Assembly (NCBI GenBank): GCA_004282995.1
Contig: SHLU01000151.1
Coordinates: 1 to 5,681 of the forward strand
DNA length: 5,681 nucleotides
Reading direction: 5' to 3'
Source: Sphingomonadaceae bacterium
GTDB lineage: Bacteria > Pseudomonadota > Alphaproteobacteria > Sphingomonadales > Sphingomonadaceae
Under the pieces are notes generated by a model, which was given only the letters and a program-made list of their open reading frames with translations, made no database searches and was not told the DNA's origin. This document shows positions 1 through 5,681 of the stretch, in pieces. Every line of letters starts with the position of its first letter. The stretch's first letter is position 1. The translations under genes and the position numbers were made by a program.

Positions 1-1132
1 GCCACATTGGTGAGCAAAGCAGCATGATCGCCACCGGCAGGGCGATACTCGCAATTGCGGTGGCGCGGCTGACCGTGCCAAAAAGGCCCAACCCCCAAGT
101 CGCGTAAAGAGCGCTGAAGATCAGGCTGGTAAGGATGTAGTTGCTGAGCGACATTTGCCCCACCGCCGCCAGTGCGCGCGTTACCCGGCCCCCGGATGCG
201 AACAGCGCCATAGCCAGAGCTGCGTAGGCCACGCCCAGCATCATATCGAACGGCGCCGACAGGACCAGCGATGCAGCCCCCGCCAGCACTCCCGGGTATC
301 CGCTTGTGGCCACCCACCAGGCGAGCGCGAACAGCACCGGCAACGCCGCGAGAGCACACAGCGCAGCGAGGCGTTGCAAGCGGAATAACGGCCATGCGCG
401 CTGCAACAGCCCGTTTCGCCACAACGCCATCCCGAGCACGATTGCAGCCAGGTTGAGCGGGATCGAGCCGCCAATAGCCCATATCTGTGCGCCAAAATTG
501 GTCGCCCGCCGCATCACGCGATCGCTGAAGCCTTCTTTCCCCTGTTCAAGCATGAACTGTATGGCGGCGGGCTCGGCGCCGAATTTGCGTTCGGAATACA
601 GAATAGCGTCGGTTCCAAGCCGCCCCGCGAACCAGTCCCACATGCCCACACCCACCATCGCGAACCCCGCGCCGACATGAATGGCCACCAGCCCTATGGT
701 CGATGCAACCAGCGCACCGTTCGACAAGCGAAAGAAAAGTGGCAATGCCATCCCGGCGAGAGCGTAAGCGCGCAGGATGTCGTTGCTGGCCAACAAGGTC
801 GCGTGGAGCCAGCCGATCGCGAACAGCGCGGCCATGCGGGCATAATGCGCGCGCCAGCGATGCGCTCCGCCGCGATCGAGCAGCATGATGCAGCCAGCAC
901 CGAACAGCATGGCGAACAAGGTCCGGAACTTGTCTTCGACGAAGATGAAACTGGCGGCCCAGGCGAGGATATCGAGACCGCTCTGACCACCCCAGGCCAT
1001 GGGATTGAAGTATGCCTGCGCCGGCATCGCGAAGATGAGGACATTCATCCAGGCGATGGCCAGCACCGCCAGCCCGCGCAAGGCGTCGAGCTCGGTAAGT
1101 CGCTTCAGGTTTCCAACCGGGGGCGCGATCAT
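1..1132 (-). CDS. DUF418-family (YeiB-like) multi-pass membrane protein, C-terminus beyond left edge
   Basis: An open frame runs from an ATG to the left edge of the window without a stop, giving 377 visible residues. It starts with a short cytoplasmic-looking stretch (MIAPPVGNLKRLTEL), followed by DALRGLAVLAIAWMNV at about residues 16-31, the N-terminal signature of DUF418/YeiB proteins. Several hydrophobic segments follow, roughly at 20-36, 71-86, 99-115, 122-136, 141-163, 215-236, 255-275, 283-310 and 356-373. The motif GQMSLSNYI at 325-333 matches the conserved C-terminal DUF418 motif. Family members are about 385-430 residues, so only the last tens of residues should be missing. The start is fixed by an in-frame TGA 18 bp upstream, which is the metK stop; AGGG lies 8 nt before the ATG as a modest ribosome binding site. 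The 18-bp gap holds no terminator, so co-transcription with metK is likely. The family's function is unknown; a transport role has been suggested for some members, and nothing here settles the substrate. Confidence 0.9.
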   Translation of the reverse strand, partial: MIAPPVGNLKRLTELDALRGLAVLAIAWMNVLIFAMPAQAYFNPMAWGGQSGLDILAWAASFIFVEDKFRTLFAMLFGAGCIMLLDRGGAHRWRAHYARMAALFAIGWLHATLLASNDILRAYALAGMALPLFFRLSNGALVASTIGLVAIHVGAGFAMVGVGMWDWFAGRLGTDAILYSERKFGAEPAAIQFMLEQGKEGFSDRVMRRATNFGAQIWAIGGSIPLNLAAIVLGMALWRNGLLQRAWPLFRLQRLAALCALAALPVLFALAWWVATSGYPGVLAGAASLVLSAPFDMMLGVAYAALAMALFASGGRVTRALAAVGQMSLSNYILTSLIFSALYATWGLGLFGTVSRATAIASIALPVAIMLLCSPMW

Positions 1133-1150
1133 CGACCGCGCCCTAGCAGA

Positions 1151-2371
1151 TCAGCGCAGCGAAGCCTTCAGATCTTCGACGAGATCGGTCCGCTCCCACG
1201 GGAAATGGTCGCCTTGCGCCGTGCGGCCGAAATGGCCGTAAGCCGCGCTTTCCCGATAGATCGGCTTGTTGAGGCCGAGATGCGTGCGGATGCCGCGCGG
1301 CGTCAGACCGCCCAGCTTGCCGATGGACTGGATCGCCTTTTCCAGTGCCGCGTCGTCCTGCGTGCCCGTCCCGTGCGTATCGACATAGAGCGAGAGCGGC
1401 TCGCTGACGCCAATGGCATACGCCAGCTGGATCGTGCAGCGCGTGGCGAGGCCGGCCGCGACAACGTTCTTGGCCAGGTAGCGGGTGATATAGGCCGCCG
1501 AGCGATCGACCTTGGTCGGATCCTTGCCGCTAAAGGCGCCGCCGCCGTGAGGGGCTGCACCACCATAGGTGTCAACGATGATCTTGCGGCCAGTCAGACC
1601 GGCATCGCCATCGGGTCCGCCGATTTCGAACTTGCCGGTGGGGTTGATGTGCCACTTGGTTTCGTCGGACAGGAATCCTTCGGGCAAAACGCCAGCGACC
1701 ACCTTCTTTACGTATTCCTTGAGCTCGGCATCCTTGTCGCCTTCGTGGTAGCCCGGCGCGTGCTGGGTCGACACCACGACAGCGGTGCAGGCCACCGGCT
1801 TGCCATCTTCGTAGCGCAGCGTGACCTGGCTCTTGCTATCAGGCTCGAGGAATGGCGCAGTGCCGTTCTTTCGGTCGACTGCTATCTGGTGCAGGATCTT
1901 GTGGCTGTAATCGATCGGAGCCGGCATCAGATCGGGCGTTTCGTCACAGGCGAAACCGAACATGATTCCCTGATCGCCCGCGCCCTCATCCTTGTTAGAG
2001 CCCTCGACACCGGCATCGACACCCTGAGCGATGTGCGGACTCTGACCATGGAGGTGGTTTTCAAAGGCCAGCGTTTCCCAGTGGAAACCGTCCTGCCGGT
2101 AACCGATTTCCTTGACGGTCCGGCGCACGGTTTCTTCAATTTCTGTTTCGACGCCTTCGGCCCAGTTTCCGTCGTCGTCCATGATGCCCTTGCCGCGAAT
2201 TTCGCCCGCCAGCACCACGCGCTGGGTGGTTGTCAGCGTTTCGCAGGCGACGCGGGCCTCGGAATCCTTAGCCAGGAACAGGTCGACAATAGCATCGGAA
2301 ATCTGGTCCGAGACCTTGTCCGGATGGCCTTCGGAAACGCTTTCGGACGTGAACAGGTAATCGCTACGCAT
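1151..2371 (-). CDS. metK: S-adenosylmethionine synthetase (methionine adenosyltransferase)
   Basis: This enzyme joins methionine and ATP to form S-adenosylmethionine, with release of phosphate and diphosphate, in the cytoplasm. The 406-residue protein carries the family landmarks in order: GHPDK at 15-19 (ATP-binding histidine and Mg-binding aspartate), GAGDQG at 130-135 (signature 1), HINPTGKF at 241-248, GPDGDAGLTGRKIIVDTYGG at 252-271, and the phosphate-binding loop GGGAFSGKDPTKVDRS at 276-291 (signature 2). The C-terminal YRESAAYGHFGR lies at 372-383. Length is slightly above the 384 residues of the E. coli enzyme, and no key motif is broken. The ATG start gives the canonical N-terminus MRSDYLFTSESVSEGHPDK; GAGG sits only 4 nt upstream, a tight ribosome binding site. 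The gene follows lnt by 53 bp, and that gap contains a palindrome suited to methionine/SAM-dependent control. The DUF418 gene follows after 18 bp. Confidence 0.98.
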   Translation of the reverse strand: MRSDYLFTSESVSEGHPDKVSDQISDAIVDLFLAKDSEARVACETLTTTQRVVLAGEIRGKGIMDDDGNWAEGVETEIEETVRRTVKEIGYRQDGFHWETLAFENHLHGQSPHIAQGVDAGVEGSNKDEGAGDQGIMFGFACDETPDLMPAPIDYSHKILHQIAVDRKNGTAPFLEPDSKSQVTLRYEDGKPVACTAVVVSTQHAPGYHEGDKDAELKEYVKKVVAGVLPEGFLSDETKWHINPTGKFEIGGPDGDAGLTGRKIIVDTYGGAAPHGGGAFSGKDPTKVDRSAAYITRYLAKNVVAAGLATRCTIQLAYAIGVSEPLSLYVDTHGTGTQDDAALEKAIQSIGKLGGLTPRGIRTHLGLNKPIYRESAAYGHFGRTAQGDHFPWERTDLVEDLKASLR

Positions 2372-2389
2372 GGGGCCTCGCTCGAGAAG

Positions 2390-2411
2390 GATATAAAGAT
2401 AGCTTTATGTC
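2390..2411. promoter_or_regulatory. 22-bp imperfect palindrome upstream of metK, probable operator
   Basis: On the plus strand the site reads GATATAAAG, a 4-bp centre ATAG, then CTTTATGTC. The two 9-bp arms are inverted repeats with one mismatch; the inner ATAAAG/CTTTAT pair is perfect. It is an AT-rich island in otherwise GC-rich DNA, 18 bp upstream of the metK ATG. The position and form suit a dimeric repressor covering the metK promoter. Known alphaproteobacterial methionine-cycle genes are controlled by ArsR-family regulators of the SahR/SamR type that bind palindromes of this kind; assigning this site to one of them is inference from memory of those motifs. The regulator gene is not in the window. 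Confidence 0.6.
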
Positions 2412-2418
2412 TTGATAT
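2390..2418 (-). promoter_or_regulatory. candidate metK promoter overlapping the palindrome
   Basis: On the minus strand TATATC (2395-2390) could serve as a -10 element, with ATATCA (2418-2413) at a 17-bp spacing as a poor -35 element matching the consensus at 3 of 6 positions. This would start transcription around 2383 and give a 5' leader of about a dozen bases. TATCTT (2401-2396) is an alternative -10 but has no recognisable -35. Either choice would be blocked by a protein bound to the palindrome. The call rests on weak matches and position only. Confidence 0.25.
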
Positions 2419-2424
2419 CGCCCT

Positions 2425-4008
2425 CTAGCTGCGCCGCCAGCGCATGGCAACCACAGACAGGACGAGGAAAAGTACGGCCCATGCAAGCGCGAGCTTGTTG
2501 CCCAGATGCGCAAACAGCGTTCGCTCCTTGGCCGGCGGGATCAGTCCGGCAAGACGTCCCTCGATTCCCGTCCCGAGTGAAGCACGCACCACGCCATTGG
2601 CATCGATTACGCCGCTGATGCCGGTGGTCGTCGCACGGATAACGGGAAGCCCCTCCTCGATGGCACGCATGCGCGCCTGCGCGAAATGTTGCGGCGGTCC
2701 CCACGCTCCGAACCAGCCGTCATTTGACGGGTTGAACAGGAAGTCGGGACGGTCCTCGCGGTCAACGACCTCGCCTGAGAATACGATCTCATAGCAGATC
2801 TGCATCCCCACCCGGCCGAATTCGTCAACATCGACCGTGTCGGGGCCGGGACCATCAAGAAAATCGATATTGCCGGCCACCAGCCGCGACAGGCCAAGCG
2901 GTTCCAGCAGACCACGCAGAGGCAGATATTCCCCAAAGGGAACGAGATGCGCCTTGCGATAGGAGCCGACGATGGCGCCAGTTTCGTCAACGGCAGTGAC
3001 GACATTGTAGGCGCCAATGGCCTTGTCAGCCTCGATCTCGAGATCAACAGCACCTGTCATCAAGACGGTGTTGGCGCCCAATATCGCGCCAAGTCGACGC
3101 TTGGCATAGGCCGGGTCTCCGCCCGCCGTGGTGGCGCGGTAATATTTCGCCGGATAGCCTTCGCGCAGATAATCGGGTAGCCCGGATTCGGGCCAGAACA
3201 CCAGGCGCTTGGCGTCTTCGCCACCCGGGTCACCTACTTTTCGCACGCTTAATTCGGCAAGCGTAACGAATGCCGCTTCATATTCGCGTGGATCGTGGAG
3301 TTCGCCCTGATCGAGGTCGGGTTGCACTACAAGATAAGGTCGGCTCCCCTCAATGGGCGCGGGTCGCGGGACGAGCATCCCGGCGGTGATTGCTGCGGCA
3401 AGGCCAGCCCCGGCAAGGTAGCGCCGAGCCAGCGCCATCCAGACGAACAACCCGCTTGCCAGTACCGCCACGCCGGACAGCGCATAGCTTCCGAACCAGG
3501 GCAGCAGCAGCGCCAGCCCGGGCTGCTCGGCGGTGCCCACCAGGACAAGGCTGAACGGCCCCCAAGCATAGCCAGTGAACAACCAGGCCCGCAACCACTC
3601 GGTCACGATCCAGAGACCGGCAAAAGCCAGCATGAATATCCAGGGTCGACGTTCCGTCCGTGAGAACGCTTTGGCACCTCCCGTAGCGAGAGCGGGATAG
3701 ATGGCCAGATAGAGCGATATGAGCGGAACCGCGAGCCAGCCGAGGAATGTCGGCATCTCGCTTTGATGGGTAAACGAGGTTGCGATCCACGCATTGGTGG
3801 TCGTGAAATGTGCGACACCGAACAGCCATCCGCGCATCATCGCACCGCGCCAATCGGCGCTGCGCCAAACCAGCCGCATCGCGAGCCCCATCGCCACGAG
3901 GGCGAGCGGCCACCATGACAAGGGCGGAAAACCCGTCGCAGCCAGCGCCCCCAGCACAAGACTGCTGGTCTTGGGGAACCGGTCGATCAATGGGTCCAAC
4001 CTGGACAT
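2425..4008 (-). CDS. lnt: apolipoprotein N-acyltransferase
   Basis: Lnt transfers an acyl chain from a phospholipid to the N-terminal cysteine of diacylglyceryl lipoproteins, the last step of lipoprotein maturation, at the periplasmic face of the inner membrane. The 527-residue protein (E. coli Lnt is 512) has an N-terminal block of hydrophobic helices (about residues 17-48, 57-78, 86-108, 122-145, 160-192 and 197-213), a nitrilase-fold domain (about 224-490) and a final membrane helix (503-522) with a basic tail MRWRRS. The catalytic triad is visible: Glu274 in WPESGLPDY, Lys352 in YRKAHLVPFGEYLPLR and Cys405 in MQICYE; SNDGWFG at 428-434 and RATTTGISGVID at 458-469 also match. The ATG start gives a hydrophobic N-terminus in register with the family. 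The nearest Shine-Dalgarno-like GGAG is 18 nt upstream, inside a hairpin loop, so initiation signals are unusual. The gene lies 38 bp after the DUF4167 gene, probably in one transcript. Confidence 0.96.
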   Translation of the reverse strand: MSRLDPLIDRFPKTSSLVLGALAATGFPPLSWWPLALVAMGLAMRLVWRSADWRGAMMRGWLFGVAHFTTTNAWIATSFTHQSEMPTFLGWLAVPLISLYLAIYPALATGGAKAFSRTERRPWIFMLAFAGLWIVTEWLRAWLFTGYAWGPFSLVLVGTAEQPGLALLLPWFGSYALSGVAVLASGLFVWMALARRYLAGAGLAAAITAGMLVPRPAPIEGSRPYLVVQPDLDQGELHDPREYEAAFVTLAELSVRKVGDPGGEDAKRLVFWPESGLPDYLREGYPAKYYRATTAGGDPAYAKRRLGAILGANTVLMTGAVDLEIEADKAIGAYNVVTAVDETGAIVGSYRKAHLVPFGEYLPLRGLLEPLGLSRLVAGNIDFLDGPGPDTVDVDEFGRVGMQICYEIVFSGEVVDREDRPDFLFNPSNDGWFGAWGPPQHFAQARMRAIEEGLPVIRATTTGISGVIDANGVVRASLGTGIEGRLAGLIPPAKERTLFAHLGNKLALAWAVLFLVLSVVAMRWRRS

Positions 4009-4018
4009 CGGTGCGGGT

Positions 4019-4036
4019 TCGATCTGCTCCGATCGA
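4019..4036 (-). repeat. perfect 6-bp inverted repeat in the DUF4167-lnt gap
   Basis: Read on the minus strand the element is TCGATC, loop GGAGCA, GATCGA. It starts 10 nt after the DUF4167 stop codon and ends 10 nt before the lnt ATG. The loop contains GGAG, the only Shine-Dalgarno-like sequence near the lnt start. There is no T-tract, so it is not an intrinsic terminator. It may be a small RNA hairpin influencing lnt translation, or chance. Confidence 0.4.
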
Positions 4037-4046
4037 CAGCCGGCCG

Positions 4047-4775
4047 TCAGCCGACTGCGCTCAAGGTCCCGTCATCGCCATCAGGCTTGCGGCGGCGGCG
4101 CGGCTTTTTCTCGGCCACTTCGACTGGCGGCTTTTCGTCGCTGGCGATCGAGGGCGGTAACACCGAGGCGTCGATTTCGCCTTCTACGCCGCGGGCACCC
4201 TCACCCTTGCCGTTTGGTGCAGCCGCACGGGGCTTGCGCGCCTTGCGTTTGGGCTTTTCATCAAAGTCACCGGATTCGTCGCTCGAATCGCCATCATAGC
4301 CAGAGTCATGGCCATCATTGCCGGCACGATTGTCATCGCGCGAATCGCTGCGCGCCCTACGGGCTGGCTTGCGCCGGCTATCCTGCTGGTCATCGCCGCG
4401 ATCATTACTGTCGTTGCGACGCGAACGGGTGTTGCGACGAGACTGGCGATTTTCTTCGCCGTCGTCATCGTCGTCATCTTCGTCCTGGCTGGAGCCACGT
4501 TCGGGATCGCGCTTGGCGCGCGCCTCGTCCTGGCGAGCCTTGTTGTCGGCGATGACACGGAAATAGTGGTCAGCGAACTGCAGATAATATTCCATCTGCA
4601 CGCGGTCGCCATTGTGCTGCGCGTCCTGAGCCAGCTTCTTGTACTTGTCGAGAAGCTGCGGCGCATTGCCGCGCGCGCGGCTGTCGATCCGGTTGGCGCT
4701 GTTGCCGCCACCTCCGCCGCCCTGATTCCGATTGCCGCGCCCCCGGCGGCGATTGTTATTACGATTATTATTCAA
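4047..4775 (-). CDS. DUF4167 domain protein, charged and low-complexity, function unknown
   Basis: From the TTG at 4775 this gives 242 residues. An Asn/Arg/Gly-rich N-terminus (MNNNRNNNRRRGRGNRN, then six glycines) leads into the conserved DUF4167 segment at about 30-79, with NAPQLLDKYKKLAQDAQ, GDRVQMEYYLQFADHYFRV and IADNK; it looks like two or three helices. The remainder appears disordered: an acidic run DEDDDDDDGEE near 98-108, mixed Arg/Asp/Ser stretches, and basic clusters KPKRKARKPR (about 174-183) and KKPRRRRKP (223-231). The basic RG/N-rich ends suggest nucleic-acid binding, which is inference only. The TTG is preferred over an in-frame GTG at 4823 because a strong GAGGAAGAG lies just before it and because the family usually begins with the N/R-rich tract. 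The gene follows prmC, as it commonly does in Alphaproteobacteria, and precedes lnt. Confidence 0.88.
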   Translation of the reverse strand: MNNNRNNNRRRGRGNRNQGGGGGGNSANRIDSRARGNAPQLLDKYKKLAQDAQHNGDRVQMEYYLQFADHYFRVIADNKARQDEARAKRDPERGSSQDEDDDDDDGEENRQSRRNTRSRRNDSNDRGDDQQDSRRKPARRARSDSRDDNRAGNDGHDSGYDGDSSDESGDFDEKPKRKARKPRAAAPNGKGEGARGVEGEIDASVLPPSIASDEKPPVEVAEKKPRRRRKPDGDDGTLSAVG

Positions 4776-4781
4776 GGAATA

Positions 4782-4790
4782 CTCTTCCTC
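4782..4790 (-). promoter_or_regulatory. ribosome binding site supporting the TTG start of the DUF4167 gene
   Basis: GAGGAAGAG on the minus strand ends 6 nt before the TTG at 4775 (10 nt counted from its AGGA core). It is the strongest Shine-Dalgarno match in the gap. The alternative GTG at 4823 has no comparable sequence upstream and would place this purine tract inside the coding region as Glu-Glu-Glu. This decides the start in favour of TTG. Confidence 0.7.
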
Positions 4791-4980
4791 ATCTGTTGGG
4801 CACCTTTTGGCCCTGCAGGCCACCTGGCCATGCGTTACATATGAGCGCCGGCAGTTGTAGCCACCCTGCGCAGCCCTTCATCTGCATTGTTGGTAAGCGC
4901 CCTAGCGCCTGCTCATCACCGCAAATGTTGGATCGAGGCCGGGGAGAACGCGAAGCAATCCGCAGGCCTTGTGCATAGGG

Positions 4981-5681
4981 TTAGACCGAGATTTTTGCTT
5001 TGCCAACCCCTTTGCGCAAGATGATCGCCCGGGGGCGACCGGCAAGATCGTGCTTCAGCTTTGTTTTCCAACCATTTTGTGCCGCGATGGATGCCACCGC
5101 AATATCCTGTTGATAGCCGATTTCGAGCACTGCGACTCCGCCGGGCGAAATAATGCTGGACAGCTGCGGGATCAGAACAAGGTAGTCGTCAAGTCCCTCT
5201 GATCCCGCGAACAACGCCTGAGGCGGTTCGTAGGCCCGCACCGAGAGGTCGAGAGCAGCATCGCTTTCGACATAGGGCGGGTTGGCGATGACGAGGTCGA
5301 ACTGGCCAAGCGCATCGGCCCAGCCCGGCTCGATCCAGTCCGCATGAATCATGCGAGCGCGATCGGCCACGCCGTGGCGCGCGGCGTTGGCGGCGGCGAC
5401 CGACAGGGCCGCGAGCGATTCATCAATGCCGACACCGGTCGCGTCGGTCCTTTCCGCCAGCAATGTCACCAGCAGCACGCCGGAGCCGGTGCCGCAATCG
5501 AGCACGCGAGCCGAGCTGGGCATTTGCTCGAGCGCCGCCTCGACCACCTGCTCGCTGTCGCTGCGCGGGATCAGGACATCGGAAGTGACTATGAAGCTGC
5601 GACCGAAAAAATCCTGCTCGCCGGTAATATAGGCGATCGGCTCGTGCCGCAGACGCCGTTCGACCAATGCGGCGAAGGCCA
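4981..5681 (-). CDS. prmC: peptide chain release factor N5-glutamine methyltransferase, N-terminus beyond right edge
   Basis: PrmC methylates the glutamine of the GGQ motif in release factors RF1 and RF2, using S-adenosylmethionine, in the cytoplasm. The 232 visible complete residues cover the end of the N-terminal domain and the whole methyltransferase domain. Visible landmarks are AYITG and VLIPRSDSE (about 35-43), motif I VLDCGTGSG at 59-67, the acidic GVGIDES after the second strand, the catalytic NPPY at 133-136 in FDLVIANPPYVES, then RAYEPPQALFAGSEGLDDY, VAVLEIGYQQ and DLAGRPRAIIL at the end. Aligned on NPPY with E. coli PrmC (277 residues), about 50 N-terminal residues are missing. The frame stays open to the window edge; a TTG at 5667 lies inside the conserved sequence and is not the real start. 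The family's IPRPxTE motif appears as IPRSDSE, a mild variant. The usual upstream neighbour is prfA, outside this window. Confidence 0.95.
   Translation of the reverse strand, partial: AFAALVERRLRHEPIAYITGEQDFFGRSFIVTSDVLIPRSDSEQVVEAALEQMPSSARVLDCGTGSGVLLVTLLAERTDATGVGIDESLAALSVAAANAARHGVADRARMIHADWIEPGWADALGQFDLVIANPPYVESDAALDLSVRAYEPPQALFAGSEGLDDYLVLIPQLSSIISPGGVAVLEIGYQQDIAVASIAAQNGWKTKLKHDLAGRPRAIILRKGVGKAKISV

Noticed and set aside
2372..2424. A SAM-sensing riboswitch upstream of metK
   Set aside because: The gap is only 53 bp, shows no SAM-II or SAM/SAH consensus blocks that I can recognise, and is explained better by a symmetric DNA palindrome. A covariance-model search with the SAM riboswitch families would settle it.
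677..2428. A 583-residue open frame on the plus strand, antisense to metK and the DUF418 gene
   Set aside because: It lies opposite two clearly recognised genes, its translation matches no family I know, and long antisense frames are common in GC-rich coding DNA.
3350..3916. A 188-residue minus-strand frame inside lnt
   Set aside because: It overlaps the Lnt membrane domain in another frame and has Arg/Ala/Gly-rich content typical of shadow frames.
4308..4844. A 178-residue hydrophobic plus-strand frame that looks like a membrane protein
   Set aside because: It is the complement of the DUF4167 coding sequence; Asp codons GAC/GAT read as Val/Ile on the other strand, which explains the false hydrophobicity.
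4897..4912. A possible terminator after prmC: AGGCGC-TAGG-GCGCTT on the minus strand
   Set aside because: The stem is six pairs including one G-T wobble and is followed by ACCAACAATG, not a T-tract, so it does not look like an intrinsic terminator.
4902..4976. A 24-codon ORF just after the prmC stop
   Set aside because: It has no convincing ribosome binding site, no recognisable sequence, and a length expected by chance.
1..5681. Mobile elements, CRISPR, tRNA/rRNA or a defence system
   Set aside because: No repeat arrays, transposase motifs, integrase motifs or RNA gene patterns were seen; nearly all of the window is accounted for by ordinary chromosomal genes.

Overview
The window is a compact, GC-rich stretch of bacterial chromosome. 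All five supported genes lie on the minus strand, so transcription runs from the right edge to the left. Protein similarity and gene content point to an alphaproteobacterium, most likely a sphingomonad (Sphingomonadales). The reasons are the DUF4167 protein directly after prmC, an alphaproteobacterial-style MetK and Lnt, and an ATAAAG/CTTTAT palindrome in front of metK. This placement is inference from recognised families, not from a database search.

Layout in the direction of transcription: prmC (release factor glutamine methyltransferase, N-terminus cut by the right edge), a 205-bp gap, a DUF4167 protein that probably starts at a TTG, a 38-bp gap with a small perfect hairpin, lnt (apolipoprotein N-acyltransferase), a 53-bp gap with a 22-bp imperfect palindrome that looks like an operator, metK (S-adenosylmethionine synthetase), an 18-bp gap, and a DUF418-family multi-pass membrane protein whose C-terminus is cut by the left edge.

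The genes are mostly housekeeping. MetK makes S-adenosylmethionine, the methyl donor PrmC uses to methylate the GGQ glutamine of peptide release factors. Lnt finishes lipoprotein maturation in the inner membrane. The DUF4167 protein is a charged, low-complexity protein of unknown function with a short conserved helical domain near its N-terminus. The DUF418 protein is an uncharacterised membrane protein that is probably co-transcribed with metK.

No rRNA, tRNA, insertion sequence, CRISPR array, phage gene or defence system was seen. I found no clear new multi-gene system. The points most worth following are the metK palindrome, the DUF4167 protein and its upstream region, and the DUF418 gene placed directly behind metK.
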